From Planctomycetota bacterium (lineage in GTDB: Bacteria; Planctomycetota; Phycisphaerae; Phycisphaerales; SM1A02), in contig RFOC01000129.1 of NCBI GenBank assembly GCA_009926815.1, positions 1 to 5,940 on the forward strand: a stretch of DNA of 5,940 bases. The letters run 5' to 3'. The notes beneath the pieces are model-generated. The model was given only the letters and a program-made list of their open reading frames with translations, had not been told where the DNA came from and searched no databases. A program made the position numbers and the translations under genes. Of this stretch, positions 1 through 5,940 are shown piece after piece. Each line of letters opens with the position of its first letter. The first letter of the stretch is position 1.

Positions 1-95
1 ACTGACACGGGGTTCGAGATGGAACAGCTGGATACACGCGTAGAAGCCTTCGTTGCGAGCGTCTCGGCACAGGGGTTCGACTCCCCTCGGCTCCA
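1..95 (+). ncRNA. ssrA: tmRNA (ssrA), 3' portion, 5' end outside window
   Basis: This is the 3' end of transfer-messenger RNA, which rescues stalled ribosomes by acting as alanyl-tRNA and then as a short mRNA. The tRNA-like end is clear: T-stem 71-75 (AGGGG), T-loop 76-82 (TTCGACT), T-stem 83-87 (CCCCT), acceptor 3' strand 88-94 (CGGCTCC) and discriminator A at 95. The upstream stretch (about 33-68) with ACGCGTAGAAGC and GCGTCTCGG resembles the conserved helix-2 and pseudoknot region that precedes the T-arm in bacterial tmRNAs. The 5' acceptor strand, tag reading frame and first pseudoknots lie left of the window, so this is roughly the last quarter of the gene. The bases after A95 are CTT, so CCA is not encoded and must be added by tRNA nucleotidyltransferase. 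The T-arm alone could belong to a tRNA, but no anticodon arm or D-arm fits upstream. Confidence 0.9.
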
Positions 96-109
96 CTTCA
101 TGTTCCTGC

Positions 110-127
110 CCGGCGGTCAGCCGCCGG
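110..127. terminator. GC hairpin between convergent ssrA and cysNC (possible bidirectional terminator)
   Basis: A perfect 7-bp stem pairs CCGGCGG at 110-116 with CCGCCGG at 121-127 around a 4-base loop. It starts 15 bases after the mature tmRNA end and straddles the cysNC stop codon (117-119). The position suits termination of either converging transcript. No T-tract follows it on either strand, so it is not a textbook intrinsic terminator, and it could simply reflect the Gly/Ala-rich GC codons at the cysNC end. Confidence 0.3.
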
Positions 128-1964
128 CGGGGGCGCCCAGCATCTTCAGGAGGCGGCTCACCGCCTCCTCCACCGGGGTGACGGAGGCGTCGATCACCAG
201 CTGCGGCTCCATCGGGGCCTCGTAGGGGCTTCCAACGCCGCTCAGGTTGGGCAACTGGCCGCTGCGCGCCTTGCGGTAGAGCCCCTTGGGGTCGCGGGAT
301 TCGCAGGCGGCCAGCGGCGTGCTCACGAAGACCTCGACGAAGCGATCCGGTCCCACCAGCTCGCGTGCCATCTCGCGCTCGGCGCGGAAGGGCGAGATGA
401 AGCTGGTCAGCACCACCAGACCCGCGTCGCACATCAGCCTGGCCACCTCGGCCACGCGGCGGATGTTCTCCACGCGATCGGCGTCGGTGAAGCCCAGGTC
501 TCGGTTCAGGCCCTGCCGCACGTTGTCGCCATCCAGGATGTAGGTGTGCCGGCCGCGCTGGTGCAGGGCCACCTCCAGCGCGTTGGCGATGGTGCTCTTG
601 CCGCTGCCCGAGAGGCCGGTGAACCACACCACGCGTGCGGGGTGGCCCTGGAGCCGCTCTCGATCCTCCCGCTTCACGGTCAGGGCCTGGCGATGCACGT
701 TCTGGGCTCGGCGCAGGCTGTGCCGGATCATGCCGGCGGCCACCGTGGCGTTGGTGAATCGGTCGACCAGGATGAAGCCGCCCATGGCGCGCGACCGCTC
801 GTAGGCGTCGAAGGCGATCGGCCGGCCGGTGGCGATGGTGCAGAGCGCGATGTCGTTCAGGGCCAGTTGCGAGCGGGGCTCGTGGCCCATGGTGTTCACG
901 TTCAGGCCATGCTTGATCGCCGTCACGCTTGCGGGCACGGTCTGCGTGCCCAGCTTGAGCAGGTAGCCGCGTCCCATCAGCCCCGGATCGGCGTGCAGCC
1001 ACACCAGCGTCGCCTCGAACTGGTCCGTGGTGTCCACCGCTTCCGAGCAGCTGATCACGTCGCCTCGGCTTGCATCCACCTCGCGGTCCAGCGTCAGCGT
1101 GACGGATTCCCCCCGGTCCGCGCGTTCCCGGTCGCCATCGCGCGTCACGATGCGGTGCACCCGCGCCGTCTCGCCGCTGGCGGTCACGCGCACCGTGTCG
1201 CCGCGCCGCACCCAGCCCTCGGCCACCGTGCCCATGAAGCCCCGGAAATCCGGCGAGGGGCGGTTGACCAGCTGCACCGGGAAGCGGAAGCGTTCCTCGG
1301 AGGGCGGAGCGGGTTGCACCGTCTCGAGCCAGCCCATGAGGGTGGGGCCGTCGTGCCACCGAATGCGGGGCGACTTGCCCGTGACGTTGTCGCCGTGGAG
1401 CGCCGACATGGGCACCGCGGTGATCGAGCGGAAGCCCAGCGGCTCGGCGAAGGACCTGTAGTCGTCGACGATGCGCTCGAAGATGCCACGATCGAACCCG
1501 ACCAGGTCCATCTTGTTCACGGCCATCGCCACGTCGCGGATGCCCACCAGCGACACCAGGTGGCTGTGGCGCCGCGTCTGCGTCAGCAGGCCCTGCCGTG
1601 CATCCACCAGCAGCACCGCGGCATCGGCGGTGCTGGCCCCGGTCGCCATGTTGCGCGTGTACTGCTCGTGGCCGGGCGTGTCCGCCACGATGAAGGTGCG
1701 GCGATCGGTGGTGAAGAACCGGTAGGCCACGTCGATGGTGATGCCCTGCTCGCGCTCGGCGGCCAGGCCATCGACCAGCAGGGCGAAGTCGATGTTGTCG
1801 CCCTGCGTGCCGTGCCTGGCCGAGTCTCGCTTGAGCGCCGCGATCTGGTCCTCGAAGAGCAGCTGGCTCTCCCAGAGCAGGCGACCGATCAGCGTGCTCT
1901 TGCCGTCATCCACGCTGCCGCAGGTGATGAAGCGCAGCAGTCCCAGCCTCGCCTGGCGGGCCAT
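117..1964 (-). CDS. cysNC: CysN/CysC fusion: sulfate adenylyltransferase GTPase subunit + APS kinase
   Basis: This 615-residue cytosolic bifunctional enzyme combines two steps. The N-terminal part is the EF-Tu-like GTPase subunit of ATP sulfurylase, which couples GTP hydrolysis to APS synthesis by CysD. Seen here: P-loop GSVDDGKS (16-23), GITID switch I (74-78), DTPGHEQYTRNM (95-106) and NKMD (150-153), followed by beta-barrel domains to about residue 435. The APS kinase (CysC) domain runs from about residue 440 to the end, with Walker A GLSGSGKST (450-458), DGDNVR (479-484), FISPFR (522-527) and DPKGLYRKAR (558-567). It converts APS to PAPS. All catalytic motifs look intact and the length matches known CysNC/NodQ fusions. 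The ATG overlaps the cysD stop by one base (TGATG), and GAGGGG at 1973-1978 gives an 8-base Shine-Dalgarno spacing, which supports this start and translational coupling. The gene is second in the cysD-cysNC operon. Rhizobial NodQ has the same architecture, but no nod context is present. Confidence 0.97.
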   Translation of the reverse strand: MARQARLGLLRFITCGSVDDGKSTLIGRLLWESQLLFEDQIAALKRDSARHGTQGDNIDFALLVDGLAAEREQGITIDVAYRFFTTDRRTFIVADTPGHEQYTRNMATGASTADAAVLLVDARQGLLTQTRRHSHLVSLVGIRDVAMAVNKMDLVGFDRGIFERIVDDYRSFAEPLGFRSITAVPMSALHGDNVTGKSPRIRWHDGPTLMGWLETVQPAPPSEERFRFPVQLVNRPSPDFRGFMGTVAEGWVRRGDTVRVTASGETARVHRIVTRDGDRERADRGESVTLTLDREVDASRGDVISCSEAVDTTDQFEATLVWLHADPGLMGRGYLLKLGTQTVPASVTAIKHGLNVNTMGHEPRSQLALNDIALCTIATGRPIAFDAYERSRAMGGFILVDRFTNATVAAGMIRHSLRRAQNVHRQALTVKREDRERLQGHPARVVWFTGLSGSGKSTIANALEVALHQRGRHTYILDGDNVRQGLNRDLGFTDADRVENIRRVAEVARLMCDAGLVVLTSFISPFRAEREMARELVGPDRFVEVFVSTPLAACESRDPKGLYRKARSGQLPNLSGVGSPYEAPMEPQLVIDASVTPVEEAVSRLLKMLGAPAGG

Positions 1965-3424
1965 CAGAAGTACCCCTCGCGCTTCTTCTTCTCCATGCTG
2001 GCCGCCGAATCGTGGTCGATCACGCGGCCCTGTCGTTCCGACTGCCGCGACTGGAGCAGCTCCAGCACGATGTCCTGCAGCGTGGTGGCGGAACTCTCCA
2101 CCGCGCCGGTGAGCGGATAGCAGCCCAGCGTGCGGAAGCGAACCATGCGGCGCTCGATGCGATCGCCCGGCAGCAGACGCATGCGATCGTCATCCACCAG
2201 GAAGATGGCTCCCTCGCGTTCCACCACCGGCCGCACCTTGGCGAAGTAGAGCGGCACCACCGGGATGGCCTCGCGCAGCACGTAGCTCCAGACGTCCAGC
2301 TCCGTCCAGTTGGAGAGCGGGAACACCCGGATGCTCTCGCCCGGGTTCTTGCGGGCGTTGTAGAGATTCCACAGCTCGGGCCGCTGGTTCTTCGGGTCCC
2401 AGGCGTGCGCGGCGGTGCGGAAACTGAACACCCGCTCCTTGGCCCTGCTCTTCTCCTCGTCGCGACGGGCGCCGCCGAAGGCCAGATCGAAGCGGTGCAT
2501 CGAGAGCGCCTGCTTCAGGCCCACGGTCTTGGTGATGTCGGTGTGCAGCTGCGAGCCATGGTCGAAGGGATTGATGTCACGCTCCACGGCCTCGGGATTC
2601 ACGTGTCGAAGCATGCGCATGCCGCTCGCGCGGGCCATCCATTCGCGGAAGAGGTACATCTCGCGGAACTTCCATCGCGTGTCCACGTGAAGCAGGGGGA
2701 AGGGAGGTGGCGCGGGGAAGAAGGCCTTCTGCGCCAGGTGCATCATGACCATGCTGTCCTTGCCGAGCGAGTGCAGCATGACCGGGTTCTCGCTCTCCGC
2801 CACGGCCTCGCGGATGATCTGGATGCTCTCATCCTCCAGTCGATCCAGATGCGTCCGGGTGCTGCCACGCGGCCGCGGTGGCGCCAGGGCCGGCTCCGGA
2901 TCGAGCGTCGGCGGGTATGCCAGCATGTCCATCTGGACGCCCTTGGGGGCGGGGCGTCCGCGGCACAGTCGGCAGAGCGGGCCCGAGGGGAAGATGGCGA
3001 CGACCTTGCCGACATGCCTTTCGATCTGCTGGAGCGCGTCGGCGACGGTTTCGTGGTCCGCCTGTCCACCACGCAGCGGCACCCAGAAATGCGCGCCTCG
3101 CGCATCGTTGGCCACGAGACACGCGACGCCGGTGGGCAGCACATGCAGTCGGGCCAGGAGCACCAGCCATCGCTTGCTTCGGGCCTCGTCCATCGCCCAT
3201 TCCAGCAGCAGGCGGTTGAGGGGTCGAGCGAACTCGTCGGTGAGATCGGCCTCGCTGATCGACTCGGGCACCACGTCAAGTTCACGCAGTCGGCGTTCAG
3301 CCGTGCGCTTGCTCTCGCACAGGCCCTGCCGCTGCAGATGCAGGAACGCCCGCTCGGTGTCCCAGGCACCGGGGGCGTCCAGGCCAAGCAGGTCGGTTGC
3401 GGGTTGGATGGGCTTCCTGGCCAT
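1964..3424 (-). CDS. cysD: Sulfate adenylyltransferase subunit 2 (CysD) with long N-terminal extension
   Basis: This is the catalytic ATP-pyrophosphatase-fold subunit of sulfate adenylyltransferase; with CysN it makes APS and PPi from ATP and sulfate. Residues 190-486 align from memory with E. coli CysD almost end to end: THLDRLEDESIQIIRE, PP-loop HSLGKDS (218-224), FPLLHVDT, FGGARRDEEKSRAKER (316-331), WDPKNQRPELW (342-352), ESIRVFPLSNWTE (363-375), RMVRFRTLGCYPLTGAVES (426-444), SERQGRVID and the terminal KKREGYF. The usual length is about 300 residues, but this protein has 486. The extra 189 residues (about 1-189) are one open frame with mixed alpha/beta character, a CRLC motif (151-154) and a Pro-rich linker (171-189); I do not recognise that domain. 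ATG 3424 is chosen. An in-frame TTG at 3433 would add three residues, and an internal ATG at 2932 (Met165) preceded by AAGGG could make a near-standard 322-residue form. No strong Shine-Dalgarno site precedes 3424. Position 250 is Arg where HVDTGWKF is usual. Confidence 0.93.
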   Translation of the reverse strand: MARKPIQPATDLLGLDAPGAWDTERAFLHLQRQGLCESKRTAERRLRELDVVPESISEADLTDEFARPLNRLLLEWAMDEARSKRWLVLLARLHVLPTGVACLVANDARGAHFWVPLRGGQADHETVADALQQIERHVGKVVAIFPSGPLCRLCRGRPAPKGVQMDMLAYPPTLDPEPALAPPRPRGSTRTHLDRLEDESIQIIREAVAESENPVMLHSLGKDSMVMMHLAQKAFFPAPPPFPLLHVDTRWKFREMYLFREWMARASGMRMLRHVNPEAVERDINPFDHGSQLHTDITKTVGLKQALSMHRFDLAFGGARRDEEKSRAKERVFSFRTAAHAWDPKNQRPELWNLYNARKNPGESIRVFPLSNWTELDVWSYVLREAIPVVPLYFAKVRPVVEREGAIFLVDDDRMRLLPGDRIERRMVRFRTLGCYPLTGAVESSATTLQDIVLELLQSRQSERQGRVIDHDSAASMEKKKREGYF

Positions 3425-3448
3425 GTGTCGCAAAACAGTGCTGATTCA

Positions 3449-3476
3449 AGAATATCGTGAAAATGAGGATCATCAA
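3449..3476 (-). promoter_or_regulatory. Candidate sigma70-type promoter for cysD-cysNC
   Basis: Reading leftward, TTGATG (3476-3471) is followed after 16 bases by TATTCT (3454-3449). Each box matches four of six consensus positions. Transcription would begin near 3440, leaving a leader of only about 15 bases before ATG 3424. The boxes lie in the only AT-rich stretch between the divergent genes, which supports a promoter somewhere here. The exact boxes are a pattern match by eye. Confidence 0.4.
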
Positions 3477-3499
3477 ATCACCAGCATTGAAAATGGGAT
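3458..3499. repeat. Direct repeat pair with 30-bp spacing in divergent promoter region
   Basis: TGAAAATGAGGAT begins at 3458 and TGAAAATGGGAT begins at 3488. They differ by one inserted A and their starts are exactly 30 bp apart, about three helical turns, which would place both copies on the same DNA face. The first copy lies between the proposed cysD -10 and -35 boxes and the second upstream of that -35. They are candidate binding sites for a shared regulator, but chance similarity in an AT-rich stretch is possible. Confidence 0.35.
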
Positions 3500-3512
3500 G
3501 TAAATTTGCACT

Positions 3513-4307
<795 letters not shown>

Positions 4308-4309
4308 GC

Positions 4310-4313
4310 GGAG
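4310..4313 (+). promoter_or_regulatory. Ribosome binding site deciding the TauE/SafE gene start
   Basis: GGAG sits 7 bases before ATG 4321 and just after the cysQ stop (4305-4307). It favours ATG 4321 over the in-frame GTG at 4300, which overlaps the end of cysQ by 8 bases and would add seven mostly polar residues before the first membrane segment. Confidence 0.55.
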
Positions 4314-4320
4314 CCGACGC

Positions 4321-5109
4321 ATGGTCCCCTCGATCGATCCTGCCCTCGCCGTCGCCGGTGCCTGCACGGGTCTGGTGGTCGGGCTCACGGGTGTCGGCGG
4401 CGGGGCCCTGATGACGCCCATCCTGCTGCTGTTCTTCGGCGTGCCACCGGTGACCGCCGTGGCCACCGATCTGTGGTTCGCCGCCGTGACCAAGCTGGTG
4501 GCGGTGCCCCTGCACCAGCGGGGGGGACAGGTGGATTGGCAGGTGGTCCGGCGATTGTGGTGCGGCAGCCTGCCGGTGGCTCTTGCGGTGGTGGCCTTGG
4601 TGGCCCTGGGTGGAAGCGTGGATCGCGTGCCGTGGCTCACGCGCGCCATCGGGGTGGTCGTGCTCATCACCGCGATCGGGCTGGTGGCGGGTCCGCGGCT
4701 GGCTTCGTGGGCCCGTGAGCGGCGCATGGGCGATCCGGAGCGCTTCAAGTCGAGGCAGCCCGTGCTCACCGTGGTGGCGGGGGCCTTGCTGGGTGTGCTC
4801 GTGGCCCTGACCTCGGTCGGTGCCGGCGCGCTGGGCACGGTGCTGATGGTGGCCCTCTACCCGCTTCGCATGACGCCGCACCGGCTGGTGGCCACCGATC
4901 TGGTGCACGCGATCCCGCTGGCGCTGATTGCCGGGTCGGGCTACCTGCTCTCGGGACGCGTCGATGGCGCCATGCTGGGCAGCATGCTTGCGGGTTCCGT
5001 GCCTGCGGTGCTGGTGGGCAGTCAGCTGGCCCGCTGGTCCTCGCCCGCCAGGCTTCGCATGGCGCTCGCCGCGGTGCTTCTGCTGGCGGGTCTGCGGACT
5101 GTTGCGTGA
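4321..5109 (+). CDS. TauE/SafE (TSUP) family membrane permease
   Basis: This 262-residue integral membrane protein of the 4-toluene sulfonate uptake permease/TauE-SafE type probably moves a sulfur-containing anion such as sulfite, sulfate or an organosulfonate across the inner membrane. The two-half internal repeat of the family is visible: residues 21-60 (GLTGVGGGALMTPILLLFFG, then a VATDLWFAAVTKLV stretch) and 162-205 (ALTSVGAGALGTVLMVALYP, then a VATDLVHAIPLALIAG stretch). Hydrophobic segments lie at about 8-40, 43-63, 81-98, 107-125, 147-180, 191-211, 216-235 and 245-258. A basic hydrophilic loop at about 129-146 joins the halves. Only 13 bases separate it from the cysQ stop, so it is probably co-transcribed with cysQ. 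The sulfur-metabolism neighbourhood supports a sulfur anion substrate, but direction and substrate are inference, because the family also includes transporters of unrelated anions. ATG 4321 is preferred over GTG 4300. Confidence 0.87.
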   Translation: MVPSIDPALAVAGACTGLVVGLTGVGGGALMTPILLLFFGVPPVTAVATDLWFAAVTKLVAVPLHQRGGQVDWQVVRRLWCGSLPVALAVVALVALGGSVDRVPWLTRAIGVVVLITAIGLVAGPRLASWARERRMGDPERFKSRQPVLTVVAGALLGVLVALTSVGAGALGTVLMVALYPLRMTPHRLVATDLVHAIPLALIAGSGYLLSGRVDGAMLGSMLAGSVPAVLVGSQLARWSSPARLRMALAAVLLLAGLRTVA

Positions 5110-5214
5110 GAGAGTCCGTGTGTGTTCGCATGGGAGCGACGCGTGCGGGGCTCCTGACCGCGATGGGCGATGATGCAAGACTCTGTGCAGCAAAGGTTTG
5201 CAAAATTCCCGCGA

Positions 5215-5230
5215 GGGCATGCTCATGCCC
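5215..5230. other. Perfect 6-bp hairpin downstream of TauE/SafE gene
   Basis: GGGCAT (5215-5220) pairs with ATGCCC (5225-5230) around a 4-base loop. It is followed at once by a weaker stem, GGAC (5231-5234) with GTCC (5240-5243), and then by TATTTGGGG. It lies about 105 bases past the TauE/SafE stop. It could help end that transcript, but the T-content after it is slight. Confidence 0.3.
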
Positions 5231-5342
5231 GGACGAAGGGTCCGTATTTGGGGTGCCCAGGGCCGGACCCCGGGCCGGCCCAACGGGGGCCGAATCAGCG
5301 GTGGATCGCGAAGACCAGACGCCCAGGCCCCTGCCTCCCGTG

Positions 5343-5363
5343 CTGCCTCGTGATCCGAGGCAG
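5343..5363. terminator. Perfect 8-bp hairpin in convergent region (possible terminator)
   Basis: CTGCCTCG (5343-5350) pairs perfectly with CGAGGCAG (5356-5363) around the loop TGATC. A stable stem between two converging genes suits a bidirectional stop, but neither strand has a T-tract beyond it, so the role is uncertain. Confidence 0.35.
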
Positions 5364-5485
5364 TCCACGGGTCTCGGCCCGCGGCGTCCCTCGGGATGAC
5401 CAGACTGCTCGCATGCGAACGCTCGGAGTCGTGTCGAGCAGGTGGAAATGGAAGATGGTCCCTGGCAGGCGCCTCGGACCCGCGG

Positions 5486-5508
5486 CGCCCCGCCCAGTTC
5501 GCGGGGCG
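5486..5508 (-). terminator. GC-rich hairpin just after acs, probable terminator
   Basis: A perfect 8-bp stem pairs CGCCCCGC (5486-5493) with GCGGGGCG (5501-5508) around a 7-base loop. It begins 8 bases past the acs stop codon. Placement and stability fit a transcription end for acs. On the acs strand no U-run follows; on the other strand a weak TTCGCGTTT tail does, so it may work from both sides or act in a non-canonical way. Confidence 0.5.
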
Positions 5509-5516
5509 TTCGCGTT

Positions 5517-5940
<424 letters not shown>

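Larger units (their letters stand above)
5110..5516. other. Gene-free convergent intergenic region with several hairpins
   Basis: These 407 bases lie between the 3' ends of the TauE/SafE gene and acs. Open frames crossing it have poor composition and run into acs in antisense, so I call no protein gene. Visible structure includes perfect hairpins at 5215-5230, 5343-5363 and 5486-5508, a small palindrome GCAAA-GG-TTTGC at 5190-5201, and a GGGCCGG direct repeat at 5260-5266 and 5272-5278. A near-repeat of CTCGG(A)CCCGCGGCG lies at 5373-5386 and 5473-5487. I recognise no tRNA, SRP RNA, 6S RNA or riboswitch in it. Confidence 0.6.

Noticed and set aside
71..95. T-arm and acceptor end read as an ordinary tRNA
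   Set aside because: No anticodon stem, D-arm or matching 5' acceptor strand exists within about 70 bases upstream. The upstream bases instead resemble the tmRNA helix-2 and pseudoknot region.
19..225. 68-codon frame over the tmRNA end and cysNC 3' end
   Set aside because: It reads through the tmRNA tRNA-like domain and antisense to cysNC, so it is not a protein gene.
546..2120. 524-codon open frame on the + strand opposite cysNC
   Set aside because: It is His/Arg/Gly/Ala-rich with no recognisable domain and lies entirely antisense to a fully conserved CysNC and the cysD end. High GC keeps this frame open.
3431..3433. TTG as the cysD start codon
   Set aside because: An ATG lies only three codons downstream and neither has a Shine-Dalgarno site, so ATG 3424 is preferred. 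The TTG remains possible because it sits in the inverted-repeat position that matches the cysQ start.
2012..3460. 482-codon open frame on the + strand opposite cysD
   Set aside because: It is antisense to cysD, has low-complexity composition and no motif. It also crosses the AT-rich promoter region into cysQ-side DNA, which a real gene here is unlikely to do.

Overview
This 5.9 kb window is GC-rich chromosomal DNA with ordinary bacterial genes. Its core is a sulfate-activation locus, flanked on the left by the 3' end of a tmRNA gene and on the right by the 3' end of an acetyl-CoA synthetase gene. The host cannot be named from the sequence alone. The tmRNA has no encoded CCA, Shine-Dalgarno sites are patchy, cysN and cysC are fused, and GC is high. 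Together these point away from enteric gammaproteobacteria and are compatible with, for example, a Planctomycetota/Phycisphaerae-type or other high-GC bacterium. This is a low-confidence inference.

Layout, left to right. Positions 1-95 (+) are the last part of ssrA (tmRNA). It converges on the cysD-cysNC operon, which runs leftward: cysD 3424-1964, then cysNC 1964-117, coupled by a one-base TGATG overlap. An AT-rich divergent promoter region of about 90 bp follows. A rightward pair comes next: cysQ (3513-4307) and a TauE/SafE-family membrane protein gene (4321-5109). A 407-bp gene-free convergent stretch (5110-5516) holds several perfect hairpins. The C-terminal 140 codons of acs (5940-5517, - strand) close the window.

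How the genes work together: CysD and the CysN half of CysNC form the GTP-driven sulfate adenylyltransferase that makes APS from sulfate and ATP. The CysC half phosphorylates APS to PAPS. CysQ hydrolyses PAP (or PAPS), the by-product of PAPS use. The TSUP-family permease is a plausible sulfite, sulfate or organosulfur-anion transporter. No PAPS reductase, sulfite reductase or sulfotransferase lies in the window, so whether the PAPS feeds assimilation or sulfation cannot be decided here.

The most unusual item is CysD. It carries about 189 extra N-terminal residues, including a CxxC motif, ahead of a complete canonical CysD core of about 297 residues. The second is the short divergent control region, which has a 30-bp-spaced direct repeat and an inverted repeat overlapping the start regions of both divergent genes. 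I see no clear sign of a mobile element, CRISPR array or defence system.
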